DNA of 64,000 bases from Rubrivivax sp. (GTDB taxonomy: Bacteria > Pseudomonadota > Gammaproteobacteria > Burkholderiales > Burkholderiaceae_C): positions 1 to 64,000 of the forward strand of contig JAUXRG010000067.1 of assembly GCA_030681795.1 (NCBI GenBank), written 5' to 3'. A program made the translations under genes and the position numbers. The notes below the pieces were generated by a model. That model saw only the letters and a list, made by a program, of their open reading frames with translations, did no database searches and was not told where the DNA came from. Positions 1-7,573 of the stretch are shown piece after piece; positions within the stretch are counted from its first letter, which is position 1, and the number at the start of each line of letters is the position of its first letter.

Positions 1-492
1 CTTGCTACCCGTTTTGTCGGTCATGTCGGTCATGTCGGTCTTGTCGGTCTTTTCGGCCTTTTCGGCCATTTCGGCCTTGTCCGTCAGCTTGCTGATCGGC
101 AGCTGCGCTTCGCGCCAGGCGGCCGTGCCGCCGGACACCGCCACGGCCTGTTCGAAGCCCGCCTTGCGCAACAAGCCGGCCGCGCGGCCGGCACGTGCGC
201 CGGTGGGGCACATCAGCAGCAGCGGCAAGGTCTTGTTGGTGGGCAGGTCCCTGGATCCTTCGAGCTTGCCCAGCGGCACGTTGCGTGCGCCCGAGGCATG
301 GCCTTCGGCGTATTCCGCCGGCTCGCTGACGTCGATCAGCACGCCCTTTTCGCGGTTGATCTGCCGCACGGCTTCGTTGGGGCCGACCGAACCTGCGCCG
401 CCCCCGCCCTTGCGCAGCACCGGCCACAGCAGCAGGCCGCCGGAAACCACGGCCACCAGGAAGAGATGCCAGTTGTCGATGAAAAAGTTCAA
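1..492 (-). CDS. Membrane-anchored rhodanese-like protein (3' end beyond window)
   Basis: Rhodanese (sulfurtransferase) domain protein of the YibN type, anchored in the inner membrane with the domain probably facing the cytoplasm. One N-terminal membrane segment spans about residues 8-26. The rhodanese domain follows at about 38-120, with the active-site loop CPTGAR at 95-100 (Cys95). The C-terminal tail is a low-complexity K/E/D/T/M run built of three-residue units and encoded by 9-bp tandem repeats. The reading frame is still open at base 1, so the stop lies outside. I chose a TTG start at 490-492 because no ATG or GTG is in frame upstream and the membrane anchor begins directly after it. 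In Burkholderiales this gene usually precedes grxC and secB, which would lie off the left edge. The domain call is firm; the start and the exact sulfur acceptor are not. Confidence 0.8.
   Translation of the reverse strand, partial: MNFFIDNWHLFLVAVVSGGLLLWPVLRKGGGGAGSVGPNEAVRQINREKGVLIDVSEPAEYAEGHASGARNVPLGKLEGSRDLPTNKTLPLLLMCPTGARAGRAAGLLRKAGFEQAVAVSGGTAAWREAQLPISKLTDKAEMAEKAEKTDKTDMTDMTDKTGSK
16..87. repeat. 9-bp tandem repeats in the rhodanese tail
   Basis: About eight 9-bp units run head to tail, of the form GTCGGTCAT drifting to TTCGGCCTT. On the minus strand they encode three-residue units (K-A-E, M-A-E, K-T-D, M-T-D). Because the unit is a multiple of three, copy-number change would alter tail length without shifting the frame. 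Confidence 0.85.
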
Positions 493-540
493 GGGGTGCC
501 GCCGCAGATGTGCAAAACCGCGAATTATAGAATCCGGGCC
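493..540. promoter_or_regulatory. Divergent promoter region, rhodanese / gpmA
   Basis: Only 48 bp separate the two divergent start codons. On the minus strand there is a perfect -10 hexamer TATAAT (bases 529 down to 524), which would give the rhodanese gene a leader of about 25 nt. On the plus strand TAGAAT (528-533) matches the -10 consensus in five of six positions, which would leave gpmA nearly leaderless. Neither side has a clear -35 box at normal spacing, so this is a sequence-based guess. Confidence 0.4.
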
Positions 541-1293
541 ATGTACAAACTTGTCCTCATCCGCCACGGTGAATCGACGTGGAACCTGGAGAACCGCTTC
601 ACCGGCTGGACCGACGTGCCGCTCACGGCCACCGGCGTGGCACAGGCGCGGCAGGCCGGCAAGCTGCTGCGCGAAGCCGGCTTCGAATTCGACGTGGCCT
701 ACACCTCGGTGCTGAAGCGCGCGGTGTGGACGCTGTGGCATGCGCTGGACGAGATGGACCGCACCTGGCTGCCGGTGCAAAACGACTGGCGCCTGAACGA
801 ACGCCACTACGGCGGGCTGCAGGGGCTGAACAAGGCCGACATGGCCCGGCAATACGGTGCCGAGCAGGTGCTGGTCTGGCGCCGCAGCTACGACACGCCG
901 CCGCCGGCGCTGGCGCCGGATGACCCGCGCAGCGAGCGTGGCGACCGCCGCTACGCCACGCTCGACCCCGACCAGGTGCCGCTGACCGAGTGCCTGAAGG
1001 ACACCGTGGCGCGCGTCATGCCCTGCTGGACCGAGCGCCTGGCCCCGGCCATCCGCAGCGGCCAGCGCATCGTCGTCGCCGCGCACGGCAACAGCATCCG
1101 CGCGCTGGTGAAGTACCTCGACCACATCGGCGACGACGACATCGTCGGCGTCAACATCCCCAACGGCATCCCGCTCGTCTACGAACTCGACGACCAGCTG
1201 AAGCCGCTGCGCAGCTACTACCTCGGCGACCCCGAAGCCGCCGCCCGTGCGGCCGCCGCGGTGGCCGCGCAGGGCACGGCCAAACCGGCGTGA
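541..1293 (+). CDS. gpmA: 2,3-bisphosphoglycerate-dependent phosphoglycerate mutase
   Basis: Interconverts 3-phosphoglycerate and 2-phosphoglycerate in glycolysis and gluconeogenesis, using a phosphohistidine intermediate and 2,3-bisphosphoglycerate as primer. The product is 250 residues, the normal length for the family. The catalytic LIRHGES motif is at 5-11 (His9 is the phosphorylated residue). ENRFTGW follows, then LNERHYG in the middle, and the second histidine motif AAHGNS near 180. The C-terminal 20 residues are Ala-rich and variable. The ATG at 541 directly precedes the conserved [12 protein letters not shown] start. It converges with the HD-GYP gene, with only 4 bp between the two stop codons. 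Together with fba, pyk and ppdK at the far end of the window it belongs to lower glycolysis. The call is secure. Confidence 0.97.
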   Translation: MYKLVLIRHGESTWNLENRFTGWTDVPLTATGVAQARQAGKLLREAGFEFDVAYTSVLKRAVWTLWHALDEMDRTWLPVQNDWRLNERHYGGLQGLNKADMARQYGAEQVLVWRRSYDTPPPALAPDDPRSERGDRRYATLDPDQVPLTECLKDTVARVMPCWTERLAPAIRSGQRIVVAAHGNSIRALVKYLDHIGDDDIVGVNIPNGIPLVYELDDQLKPLRSYYLGDPEAAARAAAAVAAQGTAKPA

Positions 1294-1297
1294 TCGC

Positions 1298-2470
1298 TCA
1301 GCCTTCCAGCAAGCCGTAGACCTGCTCGGGCAGCACACGCGGCAGGCCGGGGCGCTCGCCCAGCGGGCCGGTGATCGTAAATTCGGCCTGCGCGGTGTCG
1401 CGCCTTGGTGTGCCGGGCACGACCTTGCCGTTGGCGCCGATCAGCGCCACCACCAGCGCCCCGCGGCCGGGCACGGCGCGCTGCACGACGATGCCGGCCT
1501 CGCCACTCTTCAGCCACACCCAATCGCCCGGCGGGTAGACGCCCACGGCGCGGATGAGCGCGGCGGCAAAGGGCCCGCCCTGCTCTTCCTGGAACAGCTG
1601 GCGCGCGGCCATCTGCGGCGACAGCGGCGCGCGCAAGGCCCGCGGGCTGATCTTGGCGGTGAAGACATCGGCGGCACGCAGCAGGTGCGCAACATCGCCG
1701 ACCTCGGCCACGCCGCGCGGATAACCGGCACCGCCACCCCGTTCGTGGTGGTCCTCGACGGCGGCCAGCCAGTCGGCGTCGTCGACACCGCAGTCGCGCA
1801 GCATCTGCGCCGACTGCAGCGGGTGGGCGCGGATCTGCTCCAGCTGCTTCTTGCTCGGCGGCTCGTTCTGCTCGGCCATGCGCGCCTGCAGTTCGACGAT
1901 GGAGGCGTTCATGGTCAGCGCCGCCCGCACCACGCATTGCTGGCGGGCCGTGTCCCAGGCAAGCTGGCGCGCGGTGAGCAGGCACACCGTGGCCGTGTGC
2001 AGCGCGTGCGTCAGGGCGTAAAGCGCGAAGCGGCGGTCCTGCTGGCGCACGACGAGGTAGAGCGCGGCATCGGGGTGGCGCTCGACGAGCGCGATGTACT
2101 CGTCGGCGAAGGCCGTGATGCGCGGCGCCAGCGCGGGCAGGCGCTCGCGGCCCATCACGCGCAGCAGGTCGTCCAAGGCCCACACCTGCTGCTCGACGCG
2201 GTCGAACCAGGTGCGCTGGCGCGTGTCGGGCGGCGACACCGCCCCGCCGGCCGCGGCACGGGCCTGGCGCACCGCCTGCACTTCCGAGGCATCGGCGCAG
2301 GCTTCGCGTTCGAGCAGCGCGGCCATCTGCCGCGGGTCGAGCCCGCGGTGGCCGGCGGCCAGCAGCAGCCGCCCGTGGCTGTCCATCAACTTGAAGGGCA
2401 GCGGCCCGCCTGCCGCCAGCAGGTCGGCCAGTTCGGCCAGCGGCACGCGCGGCGAATCGGTAGCGCTCAT
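1298..2470 (-). CDS. HD-GYP-type protein with the HD metal motif lost
   Basis: A 390-residue protein whose second half resembles HD-GYP cyclic-di-GMP phosphodiesterase domains. Landmarks are a HxxT helix start near His158, a HP motif at 216-217, HHERGGGAGYP at 241-251 (the HHE and GYP signatures) and a late Asp at about 268 in AADVF. Where active members carry HDIGK, this protein has M187-N188-A-S, so both metal-ligating residues of the HD pair are replaced. It is probably non-catalytic, or a binding-only sensor. The first 100 residues and the last 90 match no domain I recognise. It is the last gene of the pyr operon and overlaps the prs paralogue by 4 bp (ATGA). The context suggests a role tied to nucleotide or phospholipid metabolism, which is inference. 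Confidence 0.75.
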   Translation of the reverse strand: MSATDSPRVPLAELADLLAAGGPLPFKLMDSHGRLLLAAGHRGLDPRQMAALLEREACADASEVQAVRQARAAAGGAVSPPDTRQRTWFDRVEQQVWALDDLLRVMGRERLPALAPRITAFADEYIALVERHPDAALYLVVRQQDRRFALYALTHALHTATVCLLTARQLAWDTARQQCVVRAALTMNASIVELQARMAEQNEPPSKKQLEQIRAHPLQSAQMLRDCGVDDADWLAAVEDHHERGGGAGYPRGVAEVGDVAHLLRAADVFTAKISPRALRAPLSPQMAARQLFQEEQGGPFAAALIRAVGVYPPGDWVWLKSGEAGIVVQRAVPGRGALVVALIGANGKVVPGTPRRDTAQAEFTITGPLGERPGLPRVLPEQVYGLLEG

Positions 2471-3354
2471 CGGGCCAGCTCCTCGAGGCTCTGCAGCGCC
2501 GCCGCCAGCACCGGCACCACCGACACGGCGTTGCTGGCGTGAGGCACGCAGTCGCTGCTCCAGACCTGGCGCACGCCGGCGGCACGCACCTGCGCCAGCG
2601 CGTCGCCGACAAACAGCGCGTGCGTCACCGCCACGTCGACACTGGCCGCGCCGCCGGCCCGTGCACCGCGCGCCGCGGCCGCCAGCGTGCGGCCGGTACT
2701 GGCCACGTCATCGAGCAGCACCACCGCGCGCCCGGCCACCGAAGTGCCGGGCAACGCGACGTCGACCTCGTGGTCGCCGTGGCGCTGCTTGTGGCAGACG
2801 GCGTAGTCCAGCCCATGGGCCTGCGCCGCGGCACGCACCCACTGGCCGGCCTCTTCGTCGGGCGCCAGCAGCAGCGCGCCGGGCAGGTGCCGTGCCACAT
2901 GGGCGCCGAGCAGCGGTGCGGCCGACAGCGCCAGCCCGCGCCGGCCGGGCAGCACCTCGTCCAGCGTGGCGACGCGGTGCAGGTGGGGGTCGACGGTGAC
3001 CACGGCATCGAAGGCCGCGGCCAGCAGGCGGCCCAGGTGGCGCTGGCTGACAACCTCGCCAGGGCTGAACTCGATGTCCTGGCGCATGTAGGCCAGGTAG
3101 GGGCTGACGAGCGTGAGGTGGCGCGCGCCCAGTTCCCGCGCGCCGGCGGCCGCGAGCAGCAGCTCCGTCAGCTTGGCGTTCGGGTCCTGCAAGCCACGCA
3201 GCAGCACCACACGCGCAGGCAAGGCCGGCGGCAGACGCAGGCGGGTTTCGCCGTCGGGAAAGCGGTGGCGTTGCACCAGCGCCATCGGCCAGCCGAGCGC
3301 GGCCGCCAGGCCTCGCGCCAGCAGCGCTTCGTCGTCGAAGGCCAGCAGCATCAT
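2467..3354 (-). CDS. Ribose-phosphate pyrophosphokinase paralogue
   Basis: Predicted to make PRPP from ribose 5-phosphate and ATP. Motifs in order: the ATP-binding FPDGE (32-36), YLAYMRQD (86-93), the metal/ATP motif DPHLHR (122-127), the flexible-loop K-Q-R at 189-191, and the PRPP-binding loop LLDDVASTGRT (213-223). At 295 residues it is some 20 shorter than the housekeeping Prs (about 315). It also sits in a pyr operon rather than next to ispE or a ribosomal L25 gene, so I read it as a second Prs-like enzyme. PRPP is also the substrate of the UPRTase activity of PyrR upstream. Two consecutive ATGs are present; the first overlaps the plsC stop by 4 bp, and the 3' end overlaps the HD-GYP start by 4 bp, indicating translational coupling. 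Confidence 0.85.
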   Translation of the reverse strand: MMLLAFDDEALLARGLAAALGWPMALVQRHRFPDGETRLRLPPALPARVVLLRGLQDPNAKLTELLLAAAGARELGARHLTLVSPYLAYMRQDIEFSPGEVVSQRHLGRLLAAAFDAVVTVDPHLHRVATLDEVLPGRRGLALSAAPLLGAHVARHLPGALLLAPDEEAGQWVRAAAQAHGLDYAVCHKQRHGDHEVDVALPGTSVAGRAVVLLDDVASTGRTLAAAARGARAGGAASVDVAVTHALFVGDALAQVRAAGVRQVWSSDCVPHASNAVSVVPVLAAALQSLEELAR

Positions 3355-4148
3355 GGGGCCGGCACCGGTTGCTTTGCGCCCGGCTCGCGGGACCGCAGTT
3401 GCTGCGCGATCAGTTCGCGCAGGTGCTCGGCCAGCGCGCGGCGGTCGGCATGTTCGCTGCGCACCGGCGGCATCAACTGCACATGGGCGCACAGGCCCTG
3501 CGCACTGACAACACGCCAGATGCTCTGCAGCAAGGTCGTCTCCCCCAGGAACTGCACCGCGTCGCTGAAGGGCGCGCCGGCGTCGGCAAAACGCAGCACC
3601 AAGGCCTGCACCGGCGTGCCGGTGGCCACTGCGGCCTGCAGCAGGTTGGCGTGGAAGGGCAGCGGCGCTTCGCCCGGGCCGGTAGTGCCTTCAGGGAATA
3701 CCGCCACGGTGTCACCGGCCTGCAGGGCTTCGGCCATCGCATGCACCACACGCACGGCGTCGCGCTTGCGTTCGCGTTCGATGAACAGCGTGCCGGCACT
3801 GCGGATCAACCAACCCAGCAGCGGCCACTCCAGCACGTCGGCCTTGCTGACGAAGCGGGCGTGCGGCGCCGCGGCGTGGATGACCGCGATGTCCAGCCAC
3901 GAGATGTGGTTGGCGACGATCAGCGTGGCGCCCGGCCGCGGCTGCACGCCACTCACCTGCAGCGTCAGGCCGACGGCGCGCAGCAGCCCGGCCGACCACC
4001 AGCGGATGCGCTCGTGGCGCGCGGCGGCGTCCAGCGCCGGGAAGCGTGTCATCAACACCATGCCGTGCAGCACGTGCAGCACGGCGCGGCACAGCCGCCA
4101 TGCGGCCCGAAGGCTGCGCAGCAGCCCGGCCCCCTGCGCTCCCGACAT
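3351..4148 (-). CDS. Lysophospholipid acyltransferase (PlsC family)
   Basis: Inner-membrane acyltransferase of the 1-acyl-sn-glycerol-3-phosphate O-acyltransferase family, 265 residues. The catalytic box NHISWLD lies at 80-86 (the NHx4D motif), and the substrate box FPEGTT at 151-156. A hydrophobic region lies near the N terminus (about 10-35). The start overlaps the pyrC' stop by one base and the end overlaps the prs paralogue by 4 bp. It may be the main PlsC or a paralogue acting on lyso-lipids or ornithine lipids; sequence alone does not decide. Its presence between pyrimidine and PRPP genes is common in Burkholderiales operons, but the functional reason is not evident. Confidence 0.88.
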   Translation of the reverse strand: MSGAQGAGLLRSLRAAWRLCRAVLHVLHGMVLMTRFPALDAAARHERIRWWSAGLLRAVGLTLQVSGVQPRPGATLIVANHISWLDIAVIHAAAPHARFVSKADVLEWPLLGWLIRSAGTLFIERERKRDAVRVVHAMAEALQAGDTVAVFPEGTTGPGEAPLPFHANLLQAAVATGTPVQALVLRFADAGAPFSDAVQFLGETTLLQSIWRVVSAQGLCAHVQLMPPVRSEHADRRALAEHLRELIAQQLRSREPGAKQPVPAP

Positions 4149-5482
4149 CAGGCGCTGCCACTTTCGGCTGCCCGCTCGGCGGGCAACTCGTAGGCCAAGG
4201 TGCCGGCGACCAGCGTCGCGCGCACGCGGCCGGGCATGGCCATGCCGGTGGAAGCGTAGGAAAACGGTGTGTGCTTGCCCTGGCTGGCCAGTTGCTGCGG
4301 TGTGACCATCCAGTCGACGGCAGGATCGAAGACGCAGATGTCGGCGACACCACCCTCGACCAGCCGCCCGGCGCTGCTGGCCAGCGAGCCCAGCGCGTCA
4401 CCCAGCACGCGCACCGGGCCCCGCGTCACGCGCGCCAGCGTGGTGGCCAGCGGCAGCCCGCTGTCGCCGCCCCAGCGCAGCGCCAGGCTGAGCAGCAGCT
4501 CCAGCCCGGTGGCGCCGGGCTCGGCCTCACCGAAGGGCAGGTTCTTCATGTCCTCGGCCACCGGATTGTGGTCGGAGACCAGCGCGTCGATGGTGCCGTC
4601 GGCCAGCCCCTGGCGCAGCGCGTCGCGGTCGGGGCCCTGGCGCAGCGGCGGCGTCAGGCGCATGTCGGCGTTGAAGTAGCCGATGTCCAGGTCGGTCAGG
4701 TGCAGCGAATTGATGCTCACATCCGCCGTCACCGGCAGGCCCTCGGCCTTGGCGGCGCGAACCAGTTGCACGCCCGCGGCGCTGGACAGGCGGCACAGGT
4801 GCACCCGCGCGCCGGTGGCCCGCACGAGGTCGAGCAGGGTGAGCAGCGCCACGGTCTCGGCCTGCACGGGCACGCCACTCAGGCCCAGCCGGGTGGCCAC
4901 GGCCCCGCTGGCCGCCACGCCCCCGCCGAGCCAGGCGTCCTGCGGCCGCAGCCACACCGTGTAGCCGAAGGTGGCGGCGTACTGCAGCGCGCGCAGCAGC
5001 ACCAGGGTGTCGCGCACCGGCGCGTCGACCTGCGAGAAACCGACGCAGCCGGCCTCGGTGAGTTCGGCCATTTCGGTGAGCGCCTGGCCCTCGAGCTTGC
5101 GCGTCATGGCGCCGAGCGGGAAGACACGGCAGCGCGAGAGCTTGCGGGCGCGGAACTTGAGCATCTCCACCAGGCCCGGCTCGTCGAGCACGGGGTCGGT
5201 GTCGGGCAGGCAGACCAGGCTGGTGACGCCACCGGCGGCCGCCGCGGCGAGCTCGCTCTCGAGCATGCCTTCGTGCTCCTGCCCGGGTTCGCGCAAGCGC
5301 GCCGCCAGATCCACCAGGCCCGGCGCCACGACCAGGCCGGTGGCATCGATGGTGCGCTCGGGGTTGAAGTCGGCGGCGCTGCCGATGGCCACGATGCGCC
5401 CCGAGGCGATGGCCACGTCGGCCACTTCGTCGCGGCCTGAAGCCGGGTCAATCACACGGCCGTTGCGAATCAGGATCTTCAT
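4148..5482 (-). CDS. pyrC': Non-catalytic dihydroorotase-like subunit (PyrC')
   Basis: Dihydroorotase-family protein of 444 residues, adjacent to and 4 bp overlapping pyrB. The family zinc motif DxHxHxR reads D58-L-A-A-R-L-R here, so both histidines are replaced (Ala60, Arg62). The SDHNPV segment near the C-terminal third is retained. This matches the PyrC' (PyrX) proteins known from Pseudomonas. Those are inactive as dihydroorotase but are needed to assemble the large, PyrB-containing aspartate transcarbamoylase. A catalytic pyrC should therefore lie elsewhere in the genome. The annotation 'dihydroorotase' alone would be misleading. The ATG start is fixed by ATGA overlap with pyrB. Confidence 0.9.
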   Translation of the reverse strand: MKILIRNGRVIDPASGRDEVADVAIASGRIVAIGSAADFNPERTIDATGLVVAPGLVDLAARLREPGQEHEGMLESELAAAAAGGVTSLVCLPDTDPVLDEPGLVEMLKFRARKLSRCRVFPLGAMTRKLEGQALTEMAELTEAGCVGFSQVDAPVRDTLVLLRALQYAATFGYTVWLRPQDAWLGGGVAASGAVATRLGLSGVPVQAETVALLTLLDLVRATGARVHLCRLSSAAGVQLVRAAKAEGLPVTADVSINSLHLTDLDIGYFNADMRLTPPLRQGPDRDALRQGLADGTIDALVSDHNPVAEDMKNLPFGEAEPGATGLELLLSLALRWGGDSGLPLATTLARVTRGPVRVLGDALGSLASSAGRLVEGGVADICVFDPAVDWMVTPQQLASQGKHTPFSYASTGMAMPGRVRATLVAGTLAYELPAERAAESGSA

Positions 5483-6546
5483 GCGCCCACTCCTCGTACC
5501 GCATCAAGCGGACGCCGTGGAACCGGCTCCGCCGGGCCACTGGCGTCGCCCCCTTGAGGGGGAGCGGCGGAGCCGCTTCGGGGGTGGGCCGTGTTACCCG
5601 CGATGGTGCTCATCACCGCCATGCGCACCGCGATGCCGAAAGTGACCTGCGGCAGGATCACGCTGTGCGTGCCGTCGGCCACGGCCGAGTCGATTTCGAC
5701 GCCGCGGTTGATGGGCCCCGGGTGCATCACGATGGCATCGCTCTTGGCCAGCGCCAGCTTCTCCGGCGTCAGTCCGTAGCTCTTGAAATACTCCCCGGCG
5801 CTGGGCAGCATGGCGCCGCTCATGCGCTCGTTCTGCAGGCGCAGCATGATGATCACGTCGGCGCCGCGGATGCCCTCGGCCATGTCGTGACACACCCGCA
5901 CGCCCATGCCCGCCAGGTCGCCCGGCACCAGCGTCTTGGGGCCGACGGCGCGGATCTCGGGCACGCCCAGCGTGGTCAGCGCATGGATGTCGGAGCGCGC
6001 CACGCGCGAATGCACGATGTCGCCGACGATGGCCACCGTGAGCTGCGAGAAGTCGCGCTTGTAGTGACGGATGGTGTACATGTCCAGCAACCCCTGCGTG
6101 GGGTGGGCATGGCGGCCGTCGCCGGCATTCACCACGTGCACATGCGGCGCCACATGCTGGGCAATCAGGAAGGGGGCACCGCTTTCGGCGTGGCGCACGA
6201 TGAACATGTCGGCGTGCATCGCCGAGAGGTTGGCGATGGTGTCGAGCAGGCTCTCGCCCTTGGCCGTGCTGCTGCGCGCGATGTCGAGGTTGATGACGTC
6301 GGCCGAGAGGCGCTTGGCGGCGATCTCGAAGGTCGTGCGGGTGCGCGTGCTGTTCTCGAAAAACAGGTTGAAGACACTTTTGCCGCGCAGCAGCGGCACC
6401 TTCTTCACGTCGCGGTCGTTGACGCTGAGGAAGGTGCCCGCGGTGTCGAGGATCTGCGTCAGCACGGCCTTGGGCAGGCCCTCGATGGTGAGCAGGTGGA
6501 TGAGCTCGCCCTGGGCGTTGAGCTGGGGGTTGCGGCGGGAGAGCAT
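5479..6546 (-). CDS. pyrB: Aspartate carbamoyltransferase with a repeat-derived tail
   Basis: Condenses carbamoyl phosphate and aspartate, the committed step of pyrimidine synthesis. Motifs: [13 protein letters not shown] (carbamoyl-phosphate loop, about 63-75), the [10 protein letters not shown] segment, and [11 protein letters not shown] in the aspartate domain. The conserved protein ends around [10 protein letters not shown]. The remaining 37 or so residues (Pro/Gly/Ala/Arg-rich) are encoded by a family A palindromic repeat at 5511-5590 read through in frame, so this 355-residue protein is longer than usual. The start overlaps the pyrR stop by 1 bp (TGATG) and the end overlaps pyrC' by 4 bp. 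It works with PyrC' in a dodecameric enzyme if the Pseudomonas model holds. Confidence 0.96.
   Translation of the reverse strand: MLSRRNPQLNAQGELIHLLTIEGLPKAVLTQILDTAGTFLSVNDRDVKKVPLLRGKSVFNLFFENSTRTRTTFEIAAKRLSADVINLDIARSSTAKGESLLDTIANLSAMHADMFIVRHAESGAPFLIAQHVAPHVHVVNAGDGRHAHPTQGLLDMYTIRHYKRDFSQLTVAIVGDIVHSRVARSDIHALTTLGVPEIRAVGPKTLVPGDLAGMGVRVCHDMAEGIRGADVIIMLRLQNERMSGAMLPSAGEYFKSYGLTPEKLALAKSDAIVMHPGPINRGVEIDSAVADGTHSVILPQVTFGIAVRMAVMSTIAGNTAHPRSGSAAPPQGGDASGPAEPVPRRPLDAVRGVGA
5511..5590. repeat. Family A palindromic repeat, in the pyrB 3' end
   Basis: An 11-bp perfect inverted repeat (5524-5534 with 5565-5575, CGGCTCCGCCG and its complement) encloses a CCCCCT-TG-AGGGGG core at 5549-5562, followed by CTTCGGGGGTGGGC. 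The copy lies wholly within the coding sequence of pyrB and adds a tail to the protein. Confidence 0.8.
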
Positions 6547-7124
6547 CAGATGTTCTCCGTGACGACGAAACTGAACCGGCCATCGGCCTCGCGTTCCAGC
6601 GAAAGCTTCTTGGTGGCGGGCAACGCGATGCGTGCCGCCGAGTACGCGGCGGCGATGGGCAGCTCGCGACCGCCGCGGTCCACCAGCACGGCCAGAGTCA
6701 CGCTGGCCGGGCGGCCGAAGTCGAAGAGCTCGTTGACCACCGCGCGAATGGTGCGCCCGGTGTAGAGCACGTCGTCGATGAGCACGATATGCCGGCCGTC
6801 GATGGCGAAGGGCAGTTGCGTCACGTCGGTGCCCGAGGCCAGTCCGCGCTCGGAGAAATCGTCGCGGTGCAAGGTGCTGGAGATCACGCCGTGCGCGCCG
6901 CTCAAACCAAGATCGCGTTGCAGGCGCTCGGCGAGCCAGGCACCGCCGGACCAGATTCCCACCAGCACGGAGTCCTCGTGCAGGAAATCGCCGGGCCGCC
7001 CCAAGATTTCCTGACCCCCACGGGGGGCGGACACCGCTGGCGGTGTCCTGGGGGCAGCAAGCAGGGCGCGCACACCCTGGCGCAGTTCGGCATACAGCGC
7101 TTCGGCATCAAGCTGCAGGTTCAT
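6546..7124 (-). CDS. pyrR: PyrR: uracil phosphoribosyltransferase / pyr regulator
   Basis: Bifunctional PyrR family protein (UMP-dependent regulator in Gram-positives, with UPRTase activity), 192 residues. The substrate segment [14 protein letters not shown] and the PRPP loop [14 protein letters not shown] are intact. Between the N-terminal helix (to about residue 24) and LVGIWSGG lies an insert of some 20 residues. The insert is encoded by a family A repeat at 6990-7056, with no equivalent expected in ordinary PyrR (about 170-180 residues). The ATG at 7122-7124 is followed by the conserved start [11 protein letters not shown] and lies inside the end of ruvX (17-bp overlap). The end overlaps pyrB by 1 bp. 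Whether it regulates the operon here is unknown; I saw no Gram-positive-type attenuator. Confidence 0.9.
   Translation of the reverse strand: MNLQLDAEALYAELRQGVRALLAAPRTPPAVSAPRGGQEILGRPGDFLHEDSVLVGIWSGGAWLAERLQRDLGLSGAHGVISSTLHRDDFSERGLASGTDVTQLPFAIDGRHIVLIDDVLYTGRTIRAVVNELFDFGRPASVTLAVLVDRGGRELPIAAAYSAARIALPATKKLSLEREADGRFSFVVTENI
6990..7056. repeat. Family A palindromic repeat, inside pyrR
   Basis: The copy begins with the sub-motif CCGGGCCGCCCCAAG, followed by a CCCCCACGGGGGG core and a 9-bp perfect hairpin GGACACCGC / GCGGTGTCC (7029-7037 with 7040-7048), and ends TGGGGGCAGC. It has the same order of parts as the intergenic copy at 35491-35556, but here it lies in frame in the pyrR coding sequence. 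Confidence 0.82.
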
Positions 7125-7548
7125 CGGAGTCTTCGGGTAGGTTGCGGAGGTATTGCTCGAGGATGATCGCCGCGGCGGCCGCATCGGCATCGGCCGCGCC
7201 CCTGCGGCCAGAGGCCGCGTTCGCGGCCTGTGCAAGCGCCTCGGTGGTGGTGTAACGCTCGTCCACCTCGTGAACCGGCAGCCGGTAGCGGCCATGCAAC
7301 TGGCGGGCGAAGCGCCTGGCGCGCTGGGTATTCTCGTGCTCGGCCCCGTCGGGGTGGAAGGGCACACCCACCACCAGCGCGTCGGGCTGCCATTCCTCGA
7401 TGAGCTGCGCGATGGCCGCAAAGCGCGCATCGCCCTCGGCCGCCACGGTCTTCAGCGGCTGGGCCCGGCGCAGCAGGCTGCCGCCCTGGGCGACGCCGAC
7501 GCGGCGGGTGCCGAAATCGAAGGAAAGAAAGGTCTGCGGGCGGGACAT
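7108..7548 (-). CDS. ruvX: RuvX / YqgF, putative pre-16S rRNA nuclease
   Basis: RuvC-like nuclease fold protein (Holliday-junction resolvase-like), implicated in 5' processing of 16S rRNA. The family start FLSFDFGTRRVGVA contains the first catalytic Asp. Further on are LVVGVPFHPDG, VDERYTTTEA and a final D-A-D-A-A-A-A helix carrying late acidic residues. I chose the ATG at 7546-7548 because it directly precedes the conserved strand. An in-frame ATG at 7579-7581 has a better Shine-Dalgarno (GGAAG, 6 nt away) and would add 11 residues that the family does not need (157 instead of 146). It lies between yqgE (26 bp upstream) and pyrR (17-bp overlap), an order common in betaproteobacteria. Confidence 0.9.
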   Translation of the reverse strand: MSRPQTFLSFDFGTRRVGVAQGGSLLRRAQPLKTVAAEGDARFAAIAQLIEEWQPDALVVGVPFHPDGAEHENTQRARRFARQLHGRYRLPVHEVDERYTTTEALAQAANAASGRRGAADADAAAAAIILEQYLRNLPEDSDEPAA

Positions 7549-7573
7549 GGGCCGGGAGCAAGGCTCATGCCCT

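Noticed and set aside
16-87. Possible CRISPR array from short repeats at the left edge
   Set aside because: The units are contiguous 9-bp coding repeats without spacers. The same holds for the 63-bp pair at 40370-40495.
5-427. 140-codon minus-strand frame at the left edge with an Arg/Asp-rich end
   Set aside because: The neighbouring frame encodes a complete rhodanese with membrane anchor and CPTGAR; this one is its +1 shadow.
4148-5482. Annotation of the gene as an active dihydroorotase
   Set aside because: The DxHxHxR metal motif is degenerate (Ala60, Arg62), matching the non-catalytic PyrC' type.
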